A DNA stretch of 64,000 nt from Winogradskyella ludwigii (GTDB lineage Bacteria; Bacteroidota; Bacteroidia; Flavobacteriales; Flavobacteriaceae), in NCBI RefSeq assembly GCF_013403985.1, contig NZ_JABFDF010000001.1, positions 558,001-622,000 of the forward strand, written 5' to 3'. This document shows, one piece after another, positions 26,371 through 35,669 of this stretch. Below the pieces are notes generated by a model. The model had not been told where the DNA came from and made no database searches. It saw nothing but the letters and a program-made list of their open reading frames with translations. The stretch's first letter is position 1; each line of letters begins with the position of its first letter. The position numbers were made by a program, and so were the translations under genes.

Positions 26371-28572
26371 TTAGTTCTTAGTCGTTTCCAATTTATCACC
26401 TAAAGTTTTATGAATAAAATTGGTCATCTTCTTATACAAATGAAGTCTAGTGTTGCCTCCATAAATACCATGATTCTTATCTGGATAAAGCATCCAATCA
26501 AATTGCTTATCTGCTTGAATTAAAGCTTCAACCATACGCATGGTATTTTGCACATGTACATTATCATCACCAGTGCCATGAACTAGCAGAAAATCTCCTT
26601 CCAATTTATCAACATGATTTATTGGTGAATTTTCGTCATAACCACTTGGATTTTCTTGAGGTGTAGTCATATAACGCTCTGTATAAATAGAATCATAGAA
26701 TCTCCAGCTTGTAACAGGCGCAACTGCAATTGCCATTTTAAAGACATCATTTCCTTTAAAAAGGGCATTACTACTCATAAAACCTCCATAGCTCCAACCC
26801 CAAATTCCTATTCGAGATGCGTCTATATAATCTAAGTCTCCTAATTGCTTAGCTGCTTGTATTTGATCTTCTACTTCGTATTTACCCAATTCATTTTGAG
26901 TTACTTTTTTAAAATCTGCTCCTTTAAATCCTGTTCCTCTTCCATCGATACATACCACAATATAACCTTCTTGTGCTAACATCTGGTACCAATAATCGTT
27001 TGTACCATTCCAATGGTTAGCCACTTGCTGTGATCCTGGTCCAGAATACTGATACATAAACAAAGGATATTCTTTAGTAGCATCAAAATTAGCGGGCTTA
27101 ATGGTCCACATATTTAAATCGTTACCATTTACTGAAATGGTACTAAATTCCTTTTTAGACATCACATAGCCTTCCAATTGTTTTACTAACGCTTTGTTAT
27201 CCTTAATCTGCTTTACAATTTTACCAGATTTTGAATTGTACAGCGTATATTCTTGAGGCGTTGTTGCACTAGAAAATGTATTGATAAAATACGTGAAATC
27301 TGCACTAAATGACGCATCGTTTGTTCCTTCCTTTTGCGTCAGGCGTTTTTTGCTTTTTCCATTTAATTTTATAGCATATACATCTCTATTTATAGAACCA
27401 TTTTCAGTTGATTGGTAATAAATAGTATTTGCCTTGTCGTTAAAACCATAATAATTGGTTACTTCCCAATTGCCTTTGGTAACTTGATTAATAAGCTTTC
27501 CGTCTTTAGCATAATGATATATATGGTTAAAACCATCTAGCTCACTCGTCCAAATAAAACTATTATCTTCTAAAAATGTTAAATTGAACGTGACATCAAT
27601 ATAAGCCTTGTCTTTTTCTGCTAGGACTATTTTTGAGGTCATTCTTTTAGTATCAATCATCCAAAGATCTAATTCATTTTGATGACGATTCATGAACTGA
27701 ACACTAAGTATGTTCGCTTCTTTAGTCCATTCTAATCTTGGAATATAAAAGTCTTCATATGTTTTATCTACTTTTAATTCTGTAACACTTTTAGAATTAA
27801 CATCATATAAATGTAAAGACACTTTAGAATTGGCTTCACCTGCTTTAGGATATTTAAACACATGTTGTGTTTGGTATAAATCTGAACCATAAACATCCAT
27901 TGAAAACTCAGGAACATTAGATTCGTCAAATCTTATAAATGCAATTTGATTACTAGCTGCATTCCAATCAAAAGCTCTTACAAAACTAAATTCTTCTTCA
28001 TAAACCCAATCCGTAATGCCGTTGATAATTTTATTTTTCTCACCATCTGTAGTGATTTGGTCTACATTTCCAGATGTTAAGTCCTTTACATATAAATTAT
28101 TTTCAAAACCATAAGCGATTTTAGTACCATCAGGAGACAGGGTTGGTTCTTGAACCAAATCATCCGACACTTTAGTTACCTTTTTTGACGCGATATCATA
28201 GATGTAATATTCTCCAAGAGTAGATCGTCTAAAAACCGGCTGTGATTTAGAAGTTAAAATTATTTTAGACTCGTCGGCATTAAATGAATAATCAAAAAAA
28301 CCTCGAATCTCTGATATATTAGCAGAAGACAACAAGGTTTTTACTTTTTTCAAAGTCTTATAATCGTAAATATCAATGGTTGAAGTTCTAGTTTCTCTAT
28401 CAAAATTTAAAACCGAATACTGATTTCCGTTTGCCATAGAATGCAAAGCTTCCATACCTTGTGTTCTAAACTGACCGCTCCAAATCTCTTGAAGTGTAAT
28501 TTGTTTTTCTTGACAAAAAACCAACGAAGTTATTAAAAAGCCAAAAATGGCTGCAACCTGTTTTAATTTCAT
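26371..28572 (-). CDS. Dipeptidyl peptidase IV (S9B prolyl oligopeptidase family)
   Basis: Secreted serine peptidase releasing X-Pro (or X-Ala) dipeptides. From ATG 28572 it has 733 residues: a signal peptide (MKLKQVAAIFGFLITSLVFC), a DPPIV_N beta-propeller (about 90-450) and a C-terminal alpha/beta-hydrolase domain with nucleophile GWSYGG, acid in GTGDDNVHV and base in KNHGIYGG. The glutamate-containing WVYEEEF stretch matches the dipeptide amino-terminus clamp of DPP4. An ATG at 28602 would put ten polar residues before the signal peptide and is rejected. Two POT transporters follow on the same strand. Confidence 0.92.
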   Translation of the reverse strand: MKLKQVAAIFGFLITSLVFCQEKQITLQEIWSGQFRTQGMEALHSMANGNQYSVLNFDRETRTSTIDIYDYKTLKKVKTLLSSANISEIRGFFDYSFNADESKIILTSKSQPVFRRSTLGEYYIYDIASKKVTKVSDDLVQEPTLSPDGTKIAYGFENNLYVKDLTSGNVDQITTDGEKNKIINGITDWVYEEEFSFVRAFDWNAASNQIAFIRFDESNVPEFSMDVYGSDLYQTQHVFKYPKAGEANSKVSLHLYDVNSKSVTELKVDKTYEDFYIPRLEWTKEANILSVQFMNRHQNELDLWMIDTKRMTSKIVLAEKDKAYIDVTFNLTFLEDNSFIWTSELDGFNHIYHYAKDGKLINQVTKGNWEVTNYYGFNDKANTIYYQSTENGSINRDVYAIKLNGKSKKRLTQKEGTNDASFSADFTYFINTFSSATTPQEYTLYNSKSGKIVKQIKDNKALVKQLEGYVMSKKEFSTISVNGNDLNMWTIKPANFDATKEYPLFMYQYSGPGSQQVANHWNGTNDYWYQMLAQEGYIVVCIDGRGTGFKGADFKKVTQNELGKYEVEDQIQAAKQLGDLDYIDASRIGIWGWSYGGFMSSNALFKGNDVFKMAIAVAPVTSWRFYDSIYTERYMTTPQENPSGYDENSPINHVDKLEGDFLLVHGTGDDNVHVQNTMRMVEALIQADKQFDWMLYPDKNHGIYGGNTRLHLYKKMTNFIHKTLGDKLETTKN

Positions 28573-28779
28573 GTATTTGTATTTATTGTTTTCAAAAGGC
28601 ACCTGCTAATTGCTATTAATCATTCTTTTAAATAAAACTGTTTTAGCAAGCGTGATTCCTAAATTTCATATTTTAATAAGGCAATGCCAAGTTTACTAAA
28701 AATTATGCAAAAAATCGATATTATTAACAGTAAATCGGCATTTAAAATCAATAATGCAGCCATTTTATACCAATCCTAG

Positions 28780-28787
28780 TATCTTTG
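28780..28787 (+). promoter_or_regulatory. -7 promoter element of mvaA
   Basis: TATCTTTG is an exact TAnnTTTG match 22 bp before the mvaA ATG, predicting a short leader of about 18 nt. No good -33 TTTG is seen. Confidence 0.55.
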
Positions 28788-28809
28788 TTTTTCAAAAATA
28801 AAAACCAAC

Positions 28810-30114
28810 ATGCCAAACACTATTTCTGGCTTTTCAAAGCTTTCAAAATCTGAAAAGATTGACTGGCTTCTAAATACCTATTTCGCAGATAAAGAAAACG
28901 CAAAAGCACTTGTTGAACGTTATTGGAATTCTGACGAAAAACTGCAAAAATTGCACGATGAGTTTATAGAAAACACCATTACCAATTACTATTTACCATT
29001 AGGTGTTGCTCCTAATTTTTTAATTAACGAGACGCTTTATGCCATTCCTATGGCTATTGAGGAAAGTTCCGTAGTAGCAGCAGCAAGTAAAGCTGCTAAA
29101 TTTTGGTTAGAACGTGGTGGCTTTAAAGCTGAAGTCTTATCTACTGAAAAAATTGGACAAGTTCATTTTACTTACGATGGTGACAGTAAAGACTTAGAGA
29201 TCTATATCAATGAGGTTATTAAACAGAAGTTTTTTGACGATTCTAAACACATTACCAAAAACATGGAAAATCGTGGTGGTGGTATTTTAGACATTGTCTT
29301 AAAAGATAAAACAGCAGACTTAGAAAACTATTACCAATTACATGCTACTTTTGAAACGCTTGATGCCATGGGAGCCAATTTCATTAACTCCTGTTTAGAG
29401 CAGTTTGCACAAACTCTAAAACGAGAAGCAGCGCTATATTTAAAAGGCCACTTAAATGTTGTTATGAGTATTCTTTCTAATTATGTACCACAATGCTTAG
29501 TACGTGCAGAAGTGTCTTGCAAGATTGAAGACTTAAAGAGTAAAGACATCCCAAATCCGAAAGAATTCGCAAAACAATTTAAACAAGCTGTAACTATTGC
29601 CGAAATAGAACCTTTTAGAGCAGTCACGCACAACAAGGGCATTATGAATGGCATTGACGCCGTAGTTTTAGCAACAGGAAATGACTTTAGAGCTGTTGAA
29701 GCCGGAGTACATGCTTACGCAGCTAGAAATGGAAGTTATTCTAGTTTAACGCATTGTGCTGTTATAGATGGTGTATTTAAATTTTGGATTGAAATTCCAT
29801 TAGCTTTAGGAACCGTTGGAGGCTTAACAAGTTTACATCCTTTAGTGAAATTTGCCATGGAAATGCTTCAAAAACCAAACGCCAAAGACTTGATGAAAAT
29901 AGTTGCAGTTGCTGGTTTAGCTCAAAACTTTGGAGCTTTAAAATCGTTAACAACAACAGGAATTCAAGAAGGACACATGAAAATGCACCTTATGAATATA
30001 TTAAATCAGTTTGAAGCTACAGAAGCCGAAAAAGTAAGACTTGTAGAACATTTTAAAACTCATGTAGTTACTCATAGCTCGGTTGTTGAAGCTATTGAAA
30101 AGATAAGATCTTAA
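28810..30114 (+). CDS. mvaA: Hydroxymethylglutaryl-CoA reductase, class II
   Basis: Converts HMG-CoA to mevalonate, the committed step of the mevalonate route to isoprenoids. The 434-residue protein has class II HMGR signatures: ENTITNYYLPLGVAPNF, the catalytic ESSVVAAASKAAKFW, MGANFINSCLE and GTVGGLTSLHPL. It lacks membrane segments and so is cytosolic, like other bacterial HMGRs. Class II enzymes are labelled 'degradative' from Pseudomonas mevalonii, but the next gene, a GHMP kinase, supports a biosynthetic role, as in other flavobacteria. Confidence 0.95.
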   Translation: MPNTISGFSKLSKSEKIDWLLNTYFADKENAKALVERYWNSDEKLQKLHDEFIENTITNYYLPLGVAPNFLINETLYAIPMAIEESSVVAAASKAAKFWLERGGFKAEVLSTEKIGQVHFTYDGDSKDLEIYINEVIKQKFFDDSKHITKNMENRGGGILDIVLKDKTADLENYYQLHATFETLDAMGANFINSCLEQFAQTLKREAALYLKGHLNVVMSILSNYVPQCLVRAEVSCKIEDLKSKDIPNPKEFAKQFKQAVTIAEIEPFRAVTHNKGIMNGIDAVVLATGNDFRAVEAGVHAYAARNGSYSSLTHCAVIDGVFKFWIEIPLALGTVGGLTSLHPLVKFAMEMLQKPNAKDLMKIVAVAGLAQNFGALKSLTTTGIQEGHMKMHLMNILNQFEATEAEKVRLVEHFKTHVVTHSSVVEAIEKIRS

Positions 30115-30152
30115 TTAAATTCATTAACCAACCTTCAACTAAATAAGGCACT

Positions 30153-31082
30153 TTGATTAACAAACCAGAAACATACAGAAGTAACGGCAAATTATTACTA
30201 ACTGCTGAATATGCCGTTTTAGATGGTGCGAAGGCATTAGCTATTCCTACTAAATATGGACAGAGTTTAGTTATTGAAGAAAATGATTCTAATAGAATTG
30301 ATTGGAAGAGTTTTAATGAATTAGGAGACGTTTGGTTTGAATGTTCTATTACATTCGATGAGATTGAGAAAAAAAGTGACTCTAATAATGATGTAAAGAA
30401 CCGATTAATTCAAATATTAAAAGCTACTCAACATTTAAATCCAGAGTTTTTAACATCAAAACAAGGTTATACAATTACAACACATCAAGATTTTAATAGA
30501 CTTTGGGGTTTGGGTACATCGTCTACTTTAATTAATAATATTGCGAATTGGGCACGTGTTGATGCTTACCAATTGTTAGAACAAACTTTTGGCGGTAGTG
30601 GTTATGATATTGCCTGTGCTGAAAATGATACTCCTATTACATTTCAACTCAAACTTGAACAAAACCCATCAGTAAAACCTGTTACATTTAAACCAAAATT
30701 TAAAAACCACCTCTATTTTGTTTATCTCAACCAAAAACAAAATAGCAGAGATGGCATTTTGGCTTATAAAACCTTAGGTAAAATCAGCTCTAATATAATA
30801 AACAAGATCAATTCTATAACTGAAGCCATGAGTGTTTGCAAATCACTTTCGGACTTTGAGGTTTTGGTTGAAATGCATGAATTGATTATAGCAAACCTCA
30901 TACAGCAAGACCCAATTAAGACGCGATTATTTATAGACTTTAAAGGATCTGTAAAAAGTTTAGGAGCTTGGGGAGGAGATTTTGTTTTGGTTGCCTCAGG
31001 GACTAATCCTACCGACTACTTTAATGCAAAAGGATTTGATACTGTACTTCCTTATTCGGATATGGTTTTAAACAAAGGTTAG
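30153..31082 (+). CDS. GYDIA-family GHMP kinase (mevalonate pathway, TTG start)
   Basis: Small-molecule kinase of 309 residues. It opens with SNGKLLLTAEYAVLDGAKAL, the GHMP N-terminal signature, and has GLGTSST (119-125) and GGSGYDIA (147-154), the motif that names this family. It probably phosphorylates mevalonate or phosphomevalonate, given mvaA 38 bp upstream. The start is TTG: an in-frame TAA lies only two codons before it (30144-30146) and there is no ATG before the conserved region. Confidence 0.88.
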   Translation: MINKPETYRSNGKLLLTAEYAVLDGAKALAIPTKYGQSLVIEENDSNRIDWKSFNELGDVWFECSITFDEIEKKSDSNNDVKNRLIQILKATQHLNPEFLTSKQGYTITTHQDFNRLWGLGTSSTLINNIANWARVDAYQLLEQTFGGSGYDIACAENDTPITFQLKLEQNPSVKPVTFKPKFKNHLYFVYLNQKQNSRDGILAYKTLGKISSNIINKINSITEAMSVCKSLSDFEVLVEMHELIIANLIQQDPIKTRLFIDFKGSVKSLGAWGGDFVLVASGTNPTDYFNAKGFDTVLPYSDMVLNKG

Positions 31083-31130
31083 GCAAAAACTAATTTTTTC
31101 AACACAGCATCTCAGATCTCAAGTGAGCGC

Positions 31131-31167
31131 ACAAAAAAAATGGCTTCACATTTCTGCAAAGCCATTT
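31131..31167 (-). terminator. Terminator of ppiD (bidirectional shape)
   Basis: AAATGGCTT (31138-31146) pairs perfectly with AAGCCATTT (31159-31167) over a 12-nt loop. On the minus strand eight T follow, so it best serves ppiD (stop at 31191). It may also stop the convergent mvaA-kinase transcript, though the plus-strand T-run is only three. Confidence 0.8.
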
Positions 31168-31190
31168 AAATACTTTTATATCAATTCCGG

Positions 31191-33338
31191 TTAATAAACC
31201 GTTTTTGCTCTATTATCTTCTATTTCCGCAGCATTCTCTAATGCCGTAAATACTTTTGTTTGTACTGAACTTCTACGTTCAGAATTCAATCTATTAATAA
31301 TAGCAGTATAATTATCTAATTTTGTTGCTTCGTTTACTTTAACCAATTCAACAACATAAACTCCTTTAGTACCATCGATAGGCTTAGACGTTGCACCTTC
31401 TGCTAAACCAAATGCTGCGCCAATAACTTTAGGCTCTACACCAGCACCAGATAAGGTTGTGTTATTTAACGTTACTGCTGCTGCAGTTCTTGCACTCTGA
31501 CCTTGATTCTTAGCAATATCAGCAACTGTAGTCGCTGTTAACTTCTCACGAATTAATTTCGCTTTCTTTTCTTTTCTTATTTCTGGTAATGCAGTGATAG
31601 AAGCATCTTCTGTACTCATTAATCCTTTTTCCTTTTTCTCTACAACCTTAGCAATGATATAACCGAAGTTAGAAATTGGGAAATTTTTAAAATCACCTGT
31701 TTCTGTATCATCTTCAAAAGACCAACGAACCACTTCTCTTTGACTTCCTAAACCTGGAATATTTTCGTCTAATTCTTTAAACGTAATAGGTTTCACAACT
31801 AAATTACGCTCTTTAGCTAAAGCATTAAAATCACCTTCACTAGCTGCAATTTCGAATTTAGACATTTTATTAAAAACGTCTTGAAGTGTTTGATCTGAAG
31901 GCTCAATTTTAGTAGCAACTGTTGCTACTTTAATAGCTTTATTAAAACTTTTCTGTTCTAATATTTCAATAATATGGTATCCAAAAGAGGTTTGTACAAC
32001 CGCTATATCTCCTACTTTGTTATCAAAAGCATAAGCTTTAAATGCTGGTGCCATTCCTGCTCTGTAATCAAATTCTATTTCACCATTTTCTTCGTTACTT
32101 ACTTTATCAGAAGATAAATCTAATAAATCTAAGAACTTAGTCCCTGATTGAATTTTAGCATAAATACTATCTGCTGTTACCTTAGCTTGTTCTGGTGTTT
32201 TAGTTACTGAAGCATCTGCTCTTTGACCACCTACAAAAGGAATTAAGATATGACGAACTTTTACTGAATCAGCCATTTGCTGAGTTGCAACAATTTTAGA
32301 TAACTTATAAAACTCACCATCTTTATAAGGTCCGTAATAATCAGCTACGGCTAATTTCATTAACGTATCTTTAGCTACAGCAGGTAATTCTGCTGCTCTT
32401 AAAAATGAATCGTTATATTTTATAGCTGAATTTGAGTTAACAAACTCTTCAAGATCAGTGGTAGCATCGAAACCTGTAATAGTTTCGTTGTTTTTACTAT
32501 TCTCATTATATTCTACTTTATCAGCTTTTAAAGCTAATAAGTCCGTTTTAATTTTGTCTTCATCAGCTTTTGAAGCTTCCTCTTTAAATTCTACATAGAC
32601 AACTTCTCTACTAGCATCCACTTTATACTGATCTTCATGACTCTTAATGTAAGCACTAATATCACTTTTTGAAACTGTTACTAAACTATCTGAGATTGTT
32701 GTATAAGGTACTTGTACATATTTAATATCTACAGTTTTTGAATCACCAAAATACTCTTCTTCTGCTTCAGAGATTGTTGTACCAACACCAGCTTTAATCA
32801 TATTGTAATATGTTTGCTGAATAGCATTTGCGGCTATAGTTTGTTCATTGATAGTCCAACTTTCATAATTTACTAAGAAGTTTCCAAGTGGTGCAGTGTC
32901 TCCTTCTAAGTCTTTTAAGTTTGCAATAAATGCATTTAAACGATTTACATCAAAGTTTCCATTTTCGTCTTGAAATTCTGGGTATGAAGAAAAACTCGTT
33001 TTTAACAAGTCTCTCATTTCATCTTTTTCTACAGATAATCCTAATTCTTCAAATTCTGACTGTAAAACGATTCTACGAAGTTCTTGGCTATAAATTGCAT
33101 TCATAGATTGTGTAGAAGTTTGTCTACCTCCAGATCTATCTTGATAGCTCTTTACTTTTTGCTGAAACTCATTTCGATTAAGATCTGTTCCGTTAATCGT
33201 AGCCACCACATCTTGTGATCCTCCGGTTAAAGCATCAGAGTTTTTGAATAAATCTCCAATTACGAATGAAAATAACGCTAATGCAATTACTAATATTAAT
33301 ATCAGTGAGCGTTGTCTAATTTTATTTAAAACTGCCAT
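31191..33338 (-). CDS. ppiD: Periplasmic folding chaperone/peptidyl-prolyl isomerase PpiD
   Basis: Membrane-anchored chaperone of 715 residues: one N-terminal membrane helix (about 12-30), a SurA_N-like helical domain, a parvulin rotamase domain (about 355-460, starting at KVRHILIPF), a second degenerate domain and a long C-terminal region. It assists proteins leaving the Sec translocon. Alone on its transcript: 260 bp separate it from the CNNM gene, and a terminator follows it. Confidence 0.92.
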   Translation of the reverse strand: MAVLNKIRQRSLILILVIALALFSFVIGDLFKNSDALTGGSQDVVATINGTDLNRNEFQQKVKSYQDRSGGRQTSTQSMNAIYSQELRRIVLQSEFEELGLSVEKDEMRDLLKTSFSSYPEFQDENGNFDVNRLNAFIANLKDLEGDTAPLGNFLVNYESWTINEQTIAANAIQQTYYNMIKAGVGTTISEAEEEYFGDSKTVDIKYVQVPYTTISDSLVTVSKSDISAYIKSHEDQYKVDASREVVYVEFKEEASKADEDKIKTDLLALKADKVEYNENSKNNETITGFDATTDLEEFVNSNSAIKYNDSFLRAAELPAVAKDTLMKLAVADYYGPYKDGEFYKLSKIVATQQMADSVKVRHILIPFVGGQRADASVTKTPEQAKVTADSIYAKIQSGTKFLDLLDLSSDKVSNEENGEIEFDYRAGMAPAFKAYAFDNKVGDIAVVQTSFGYHIIEILEQKSFNKAIKVATVATKIEPSDQTLQDVFNKMSKFEIAASEGDFNALAKERNLVVKPITFKELDENIPGLGSQREVVRWSFEDDTETGDFKNFPISNFGYIIAKVVEKKEKGLMSTEDASITALPEIRKEKKAKLIREKLTATTVADIAKNQGQSARTAAAVTLNNTTLSGAGVEPKVIGAAFGLAEGATSKPIDGTKGVYVVELVKVNEATKLDNYTAIINRLNSERRSSVQTKVFTALENAAEIEDNRAKTVY

Positions 33339-33598
33339 AGTCTTTTTGTATAGTCTTTAATTTAGTGTAAATAAGTGTGCGAAAATAGTATATTCTAGTA
33401 AATAATAAAAGGAGAAGTGTAGTTTTTATAAGTGTTGAAAGCTTTATCAATAATATTATTAACAAGTAGTGCTATAACTAAGCTTTAGTGGACTGAAACA
33501 ACTTAGGTTTTTAAATAAATTGAGACTAAATTAAGATTCGTTATTAAACACATTTAGAATACCAAACAAAACATAGCCTTGTAAATATTAGATTCTAA

Positions 33599-34888
33599 TT
33601 AATCTACGTCTAGAATCTTTAAAATTACTTCGTCTATTTTGGTTGAAGAGACTTCGGTTACGGTAAATTTAAAATTTTCGATTTGTACATTATCCTTTTC
33701 TTGTGGAATTTCTTCTGTGACGTTTACAATCAAACCACCTAAAGTTTCATAATTCTCACTTTCAGGAAGATTTAATTTATAGGTTTCATTAATATAATCG
33801 ACTTCTAATCGTGCTGAAAACTTGTATGTATTATGACTGAGTTGTTCTTCTATCATTTCAACAGTATCGTGTTCATCTTCAATTTCCCCTACTAATTCCT
33901 CTATAATATCTTCAACCGTCATCACTCCTGAAGTACCTCCATACTCATCAATAACCACAGCCATACTTCGACGTTTTTTAATTAAGATATTTAGGACATC
34001 TTTAATAAGGATGGTTTCTGGCACAAAGCCTACTGGAATAATAATAGATTTAATAGTTTTTGGCTTCTTAAATAATTCAAACGAATGCACATAACCTAAA
34101 ATATCATCGATACTATCTTTATAAACAATGATTTTTGTTCGGCCTGAATCTATAAAGAGTTGTCTTAAGTTTTCAATAGAATCTGAAATATCTACAGATG
34201 TAATTTCTGTACGTGGCACCATGACCTCTCGCGCTTTTACATCTGAAAATTCTAATGCTTTCTGAAAAATCTGAATTTCACTATCTACAACATCATGATC
34301 ATCTACAGATTCCATTTGCTCAGTAATGTAATTACCCAATTCAATTTTAGTCATTGCTAAAACCACATCCTCACCTTCAGCTTTAAAAATATATTTTAAA
34401 ACCGCATCTGAGATCCAAAGAATAAAATCTGAAACCCAAGAAAACAAGACATAGAATAAGTACGTTGGAAATGCAAACACCTTTAAAAACGTATTGGCGT
34501 AAATCTGAAAAAAGACTTTTGGTAAAAATTCTGCTGTAATTAAAATAACTAAAGTAGAAATTACAGTTTGGGTCAGTAATTGTAAATCCGTAAACAAATA
34601 AGTCAACGTTGTACTATCTGATGGCAACATAGATTGAAACCATCGCACCAAAACATCTCCCATTTTAAAACCATAGATAACCAAGGCAATATTATTACCT
34701 ATTAGCATCGTAGCAATATATTTAGAAGGTCTTGCTGTAAGCTTACTTAATATTTTCCCTAAAAAATCACCTTGTTTCTTCTCTAATTCAATATGAATTT
34801 TATTAGCAGACACATATGCGATTTCCATACCAGAAAAAAAGGCTGAAAGTATAAGTGTAGTTATAATTATGACTATATCTGCAGTCAT
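33599..34888 (-). CDS. CNNM/CorC-HlyC family membrane protein
   Basis: Membrane protein of 429 residues with an N-terminal DUF21/CNNM domain of about four membrane segments (to about 190), a pair of CBS domains (about 205-330) and a C-terminal CorC_HlyC domain (about 345-425). Relatives export Mg2+ or Co2+. GldE of the gliding machinery has the same architecture, but no other gld gene is nearby, so I do not assign it. It starts 3 bp after the small membrane protein gene and belongs to the lptC operon. Confidence 0.87.
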   Translation of the reverse strand: MTADIVIIITTLILSAFFSGMEIAYVSANKIHIELEKKQGDFLGKILSKLTARPSKYIATMLIGNNIALVIYGFKMGDVLVRWFQSMLPSDSTTLTYLFTDLQLLTQTVISTLVILITAEFLPKVFFQIYANTFLKVFAFPTYLFYVLFSWVSDFILWISDAVLKYIFKAEGEDVVLAMTKIELGNYITEQMESVDDHDVVDSEIQIFQKALEFSDVKAREVMVPRTEITSVDISDSIENLRQLFIDSGRTKIIVYKDSIDDILGYVHSFELFKKPKTIKSIIIPVGFVPETILIKDVLNILIKKRRSMAVVIDEYGGTSGVMTVEDIIEELVGEIEDEHDTVEMIEEQLSHNTYKFSARLEVDYINETYKLNLPESENYETLGGLIVNVTEEIPQEKDNVQIENFKFTVTEVSSTKIDEVILKILDVD

Positions 34889-34891
34889 AAA

Positions 34892-35080
34892 TTAGTTATT
34901 TCGGTCTTCAAACTTTTTGTTGAAACGCTTTCTAAAGAAAAACATAAACGTTGCCAATGCTGCAAAAACTAATGACATGTATGCTCCATTTCTATTTTCT
35001 GTCCATTTAGAAATCGCATCATATATAAAAAGCACTGCAAAAATGATGTAAGCGTAGTGAAATATCTTTTGTATTTTCAT
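34892..35080 (-). CDS. Small two-helix membrane protein
   Basis: A 62-residue protein with two hydrophobic segments (about 8-20 and 33-49) and a strongly basic tail (FRKRFNKKFEDR). It lies tightly between lptC (19-bp gap) and the CNNM gene (3-bp gap) on the same strand, which supports it as real. I do not recognise a family or function. Confidence 0.75.
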   Translation of the reverse strand: MKIQKIFHYAYIIFAVLFIYDAISKWTENRNGAYMSLVFAALATFMFFFRKRFNKKFEDRNN

Positions 35081-35099
35081 GTATTATATAAAATGATTA

Positions 35100-35669
35100 T
35101 TAATCAAAGGTACTGTTATTATCGACTTCAAAGTCGCCTCCCATTTCTAACATCTGAAAATTTTTGAATTCTTTATCCGAATCAAAACCAATACCATGTA
35201 ATGTTCCATATATCCATGGTTCATTAGTAAATAGCCACTCTAACTTTTTATTATAATACAATTGCTCAGTAAACAAAGTATCTTTTTCATGCGTTGCAAT
35301 TTGAACATTGCCGCGTAAGTCAATAATATCGGTGTCGGCGTAAGAAATAGCATAATTAGACGTAATGGTTGTCTGCTTATTATCTTTATCATAAATTTTA
35401 AGCTCTATACCTTTAGGGAATTCTGAAAACGCAAAACTCCTATTAGAGTAATCTAGCATTTTAGGACTTAAAAGATTGGCTAATAAATTTACTGTATCTT
35501 CTTTAACTTCGGTGTACTTTAAATCTATATCCTCTGCTTCACCAACAGGTTGATTTTGAAGCACACCAACTTTTTGAACTTCTTCAAAATTATTATTACA
35601 TGAAAAAAACGTAGTCACAACAATTGCTATGACTACGTTTTTTATATGATATAAATTAGATTTTCTCAT
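35100..35669 (-). CDS. lptC: LPS export ABC transporter periplasmic protein LptC
   Basis: Periplasmic protein relaying LPS from LptBFG to LptA. From ATG 35669 it has 189 residues: a lipoprotein-like signal (VVTTFFSC) and a beta-jellyroll region with the LptC/OstA pattern 'IDLRGNVQIATHEKDTLFTEQLYYNKK'-type strands. An ATG at 35735 lies inside the upstream TPR gene and is rejected, because 35669 gives a clean signal peptide and a one-base TAATG overlap. A lipid-anchored LptC differs from the E. coli helix-anchored form but is usual in this phylum. Confidence 0.87.
   Translation of the reverse strand: MRKSNLYHIKNVVIAIVVTTFFSCNNNFEEVQKVGVLQNQPVGEAEDIDLKYTEVKEDTVNLLANLLSPKMLDYSNRSFAFSEFPKGIELKIYDKDNKQTTITSNYAISYADTDIIDLRGNVQIATHEKDTLFTEQLYYNKKLEWLFTNEPWIYGTLHGIGFDSDKEFKNFQMLEMGGDFEVDNNSTFD

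Noticed and set aside
28573-28602. Upstream ATG extension of dipeptidyl peptidase IV
   Set aside because: It would put ten polar residues in front of a clear signal peptide.
33339-33598. 260-bp gap between ppiD and the CNNM gene as a possible RNA gene
   Set aside because: AT-rich with no stable fold, terminator or conserved motif that I can identify.
33599-34888. Calling the CNNM/CorC protein GldE
   Set aside because: Architecture fits, but no gld genes are adjacent and the operon is an LPS/envelope one, so the gliding label is not supported.
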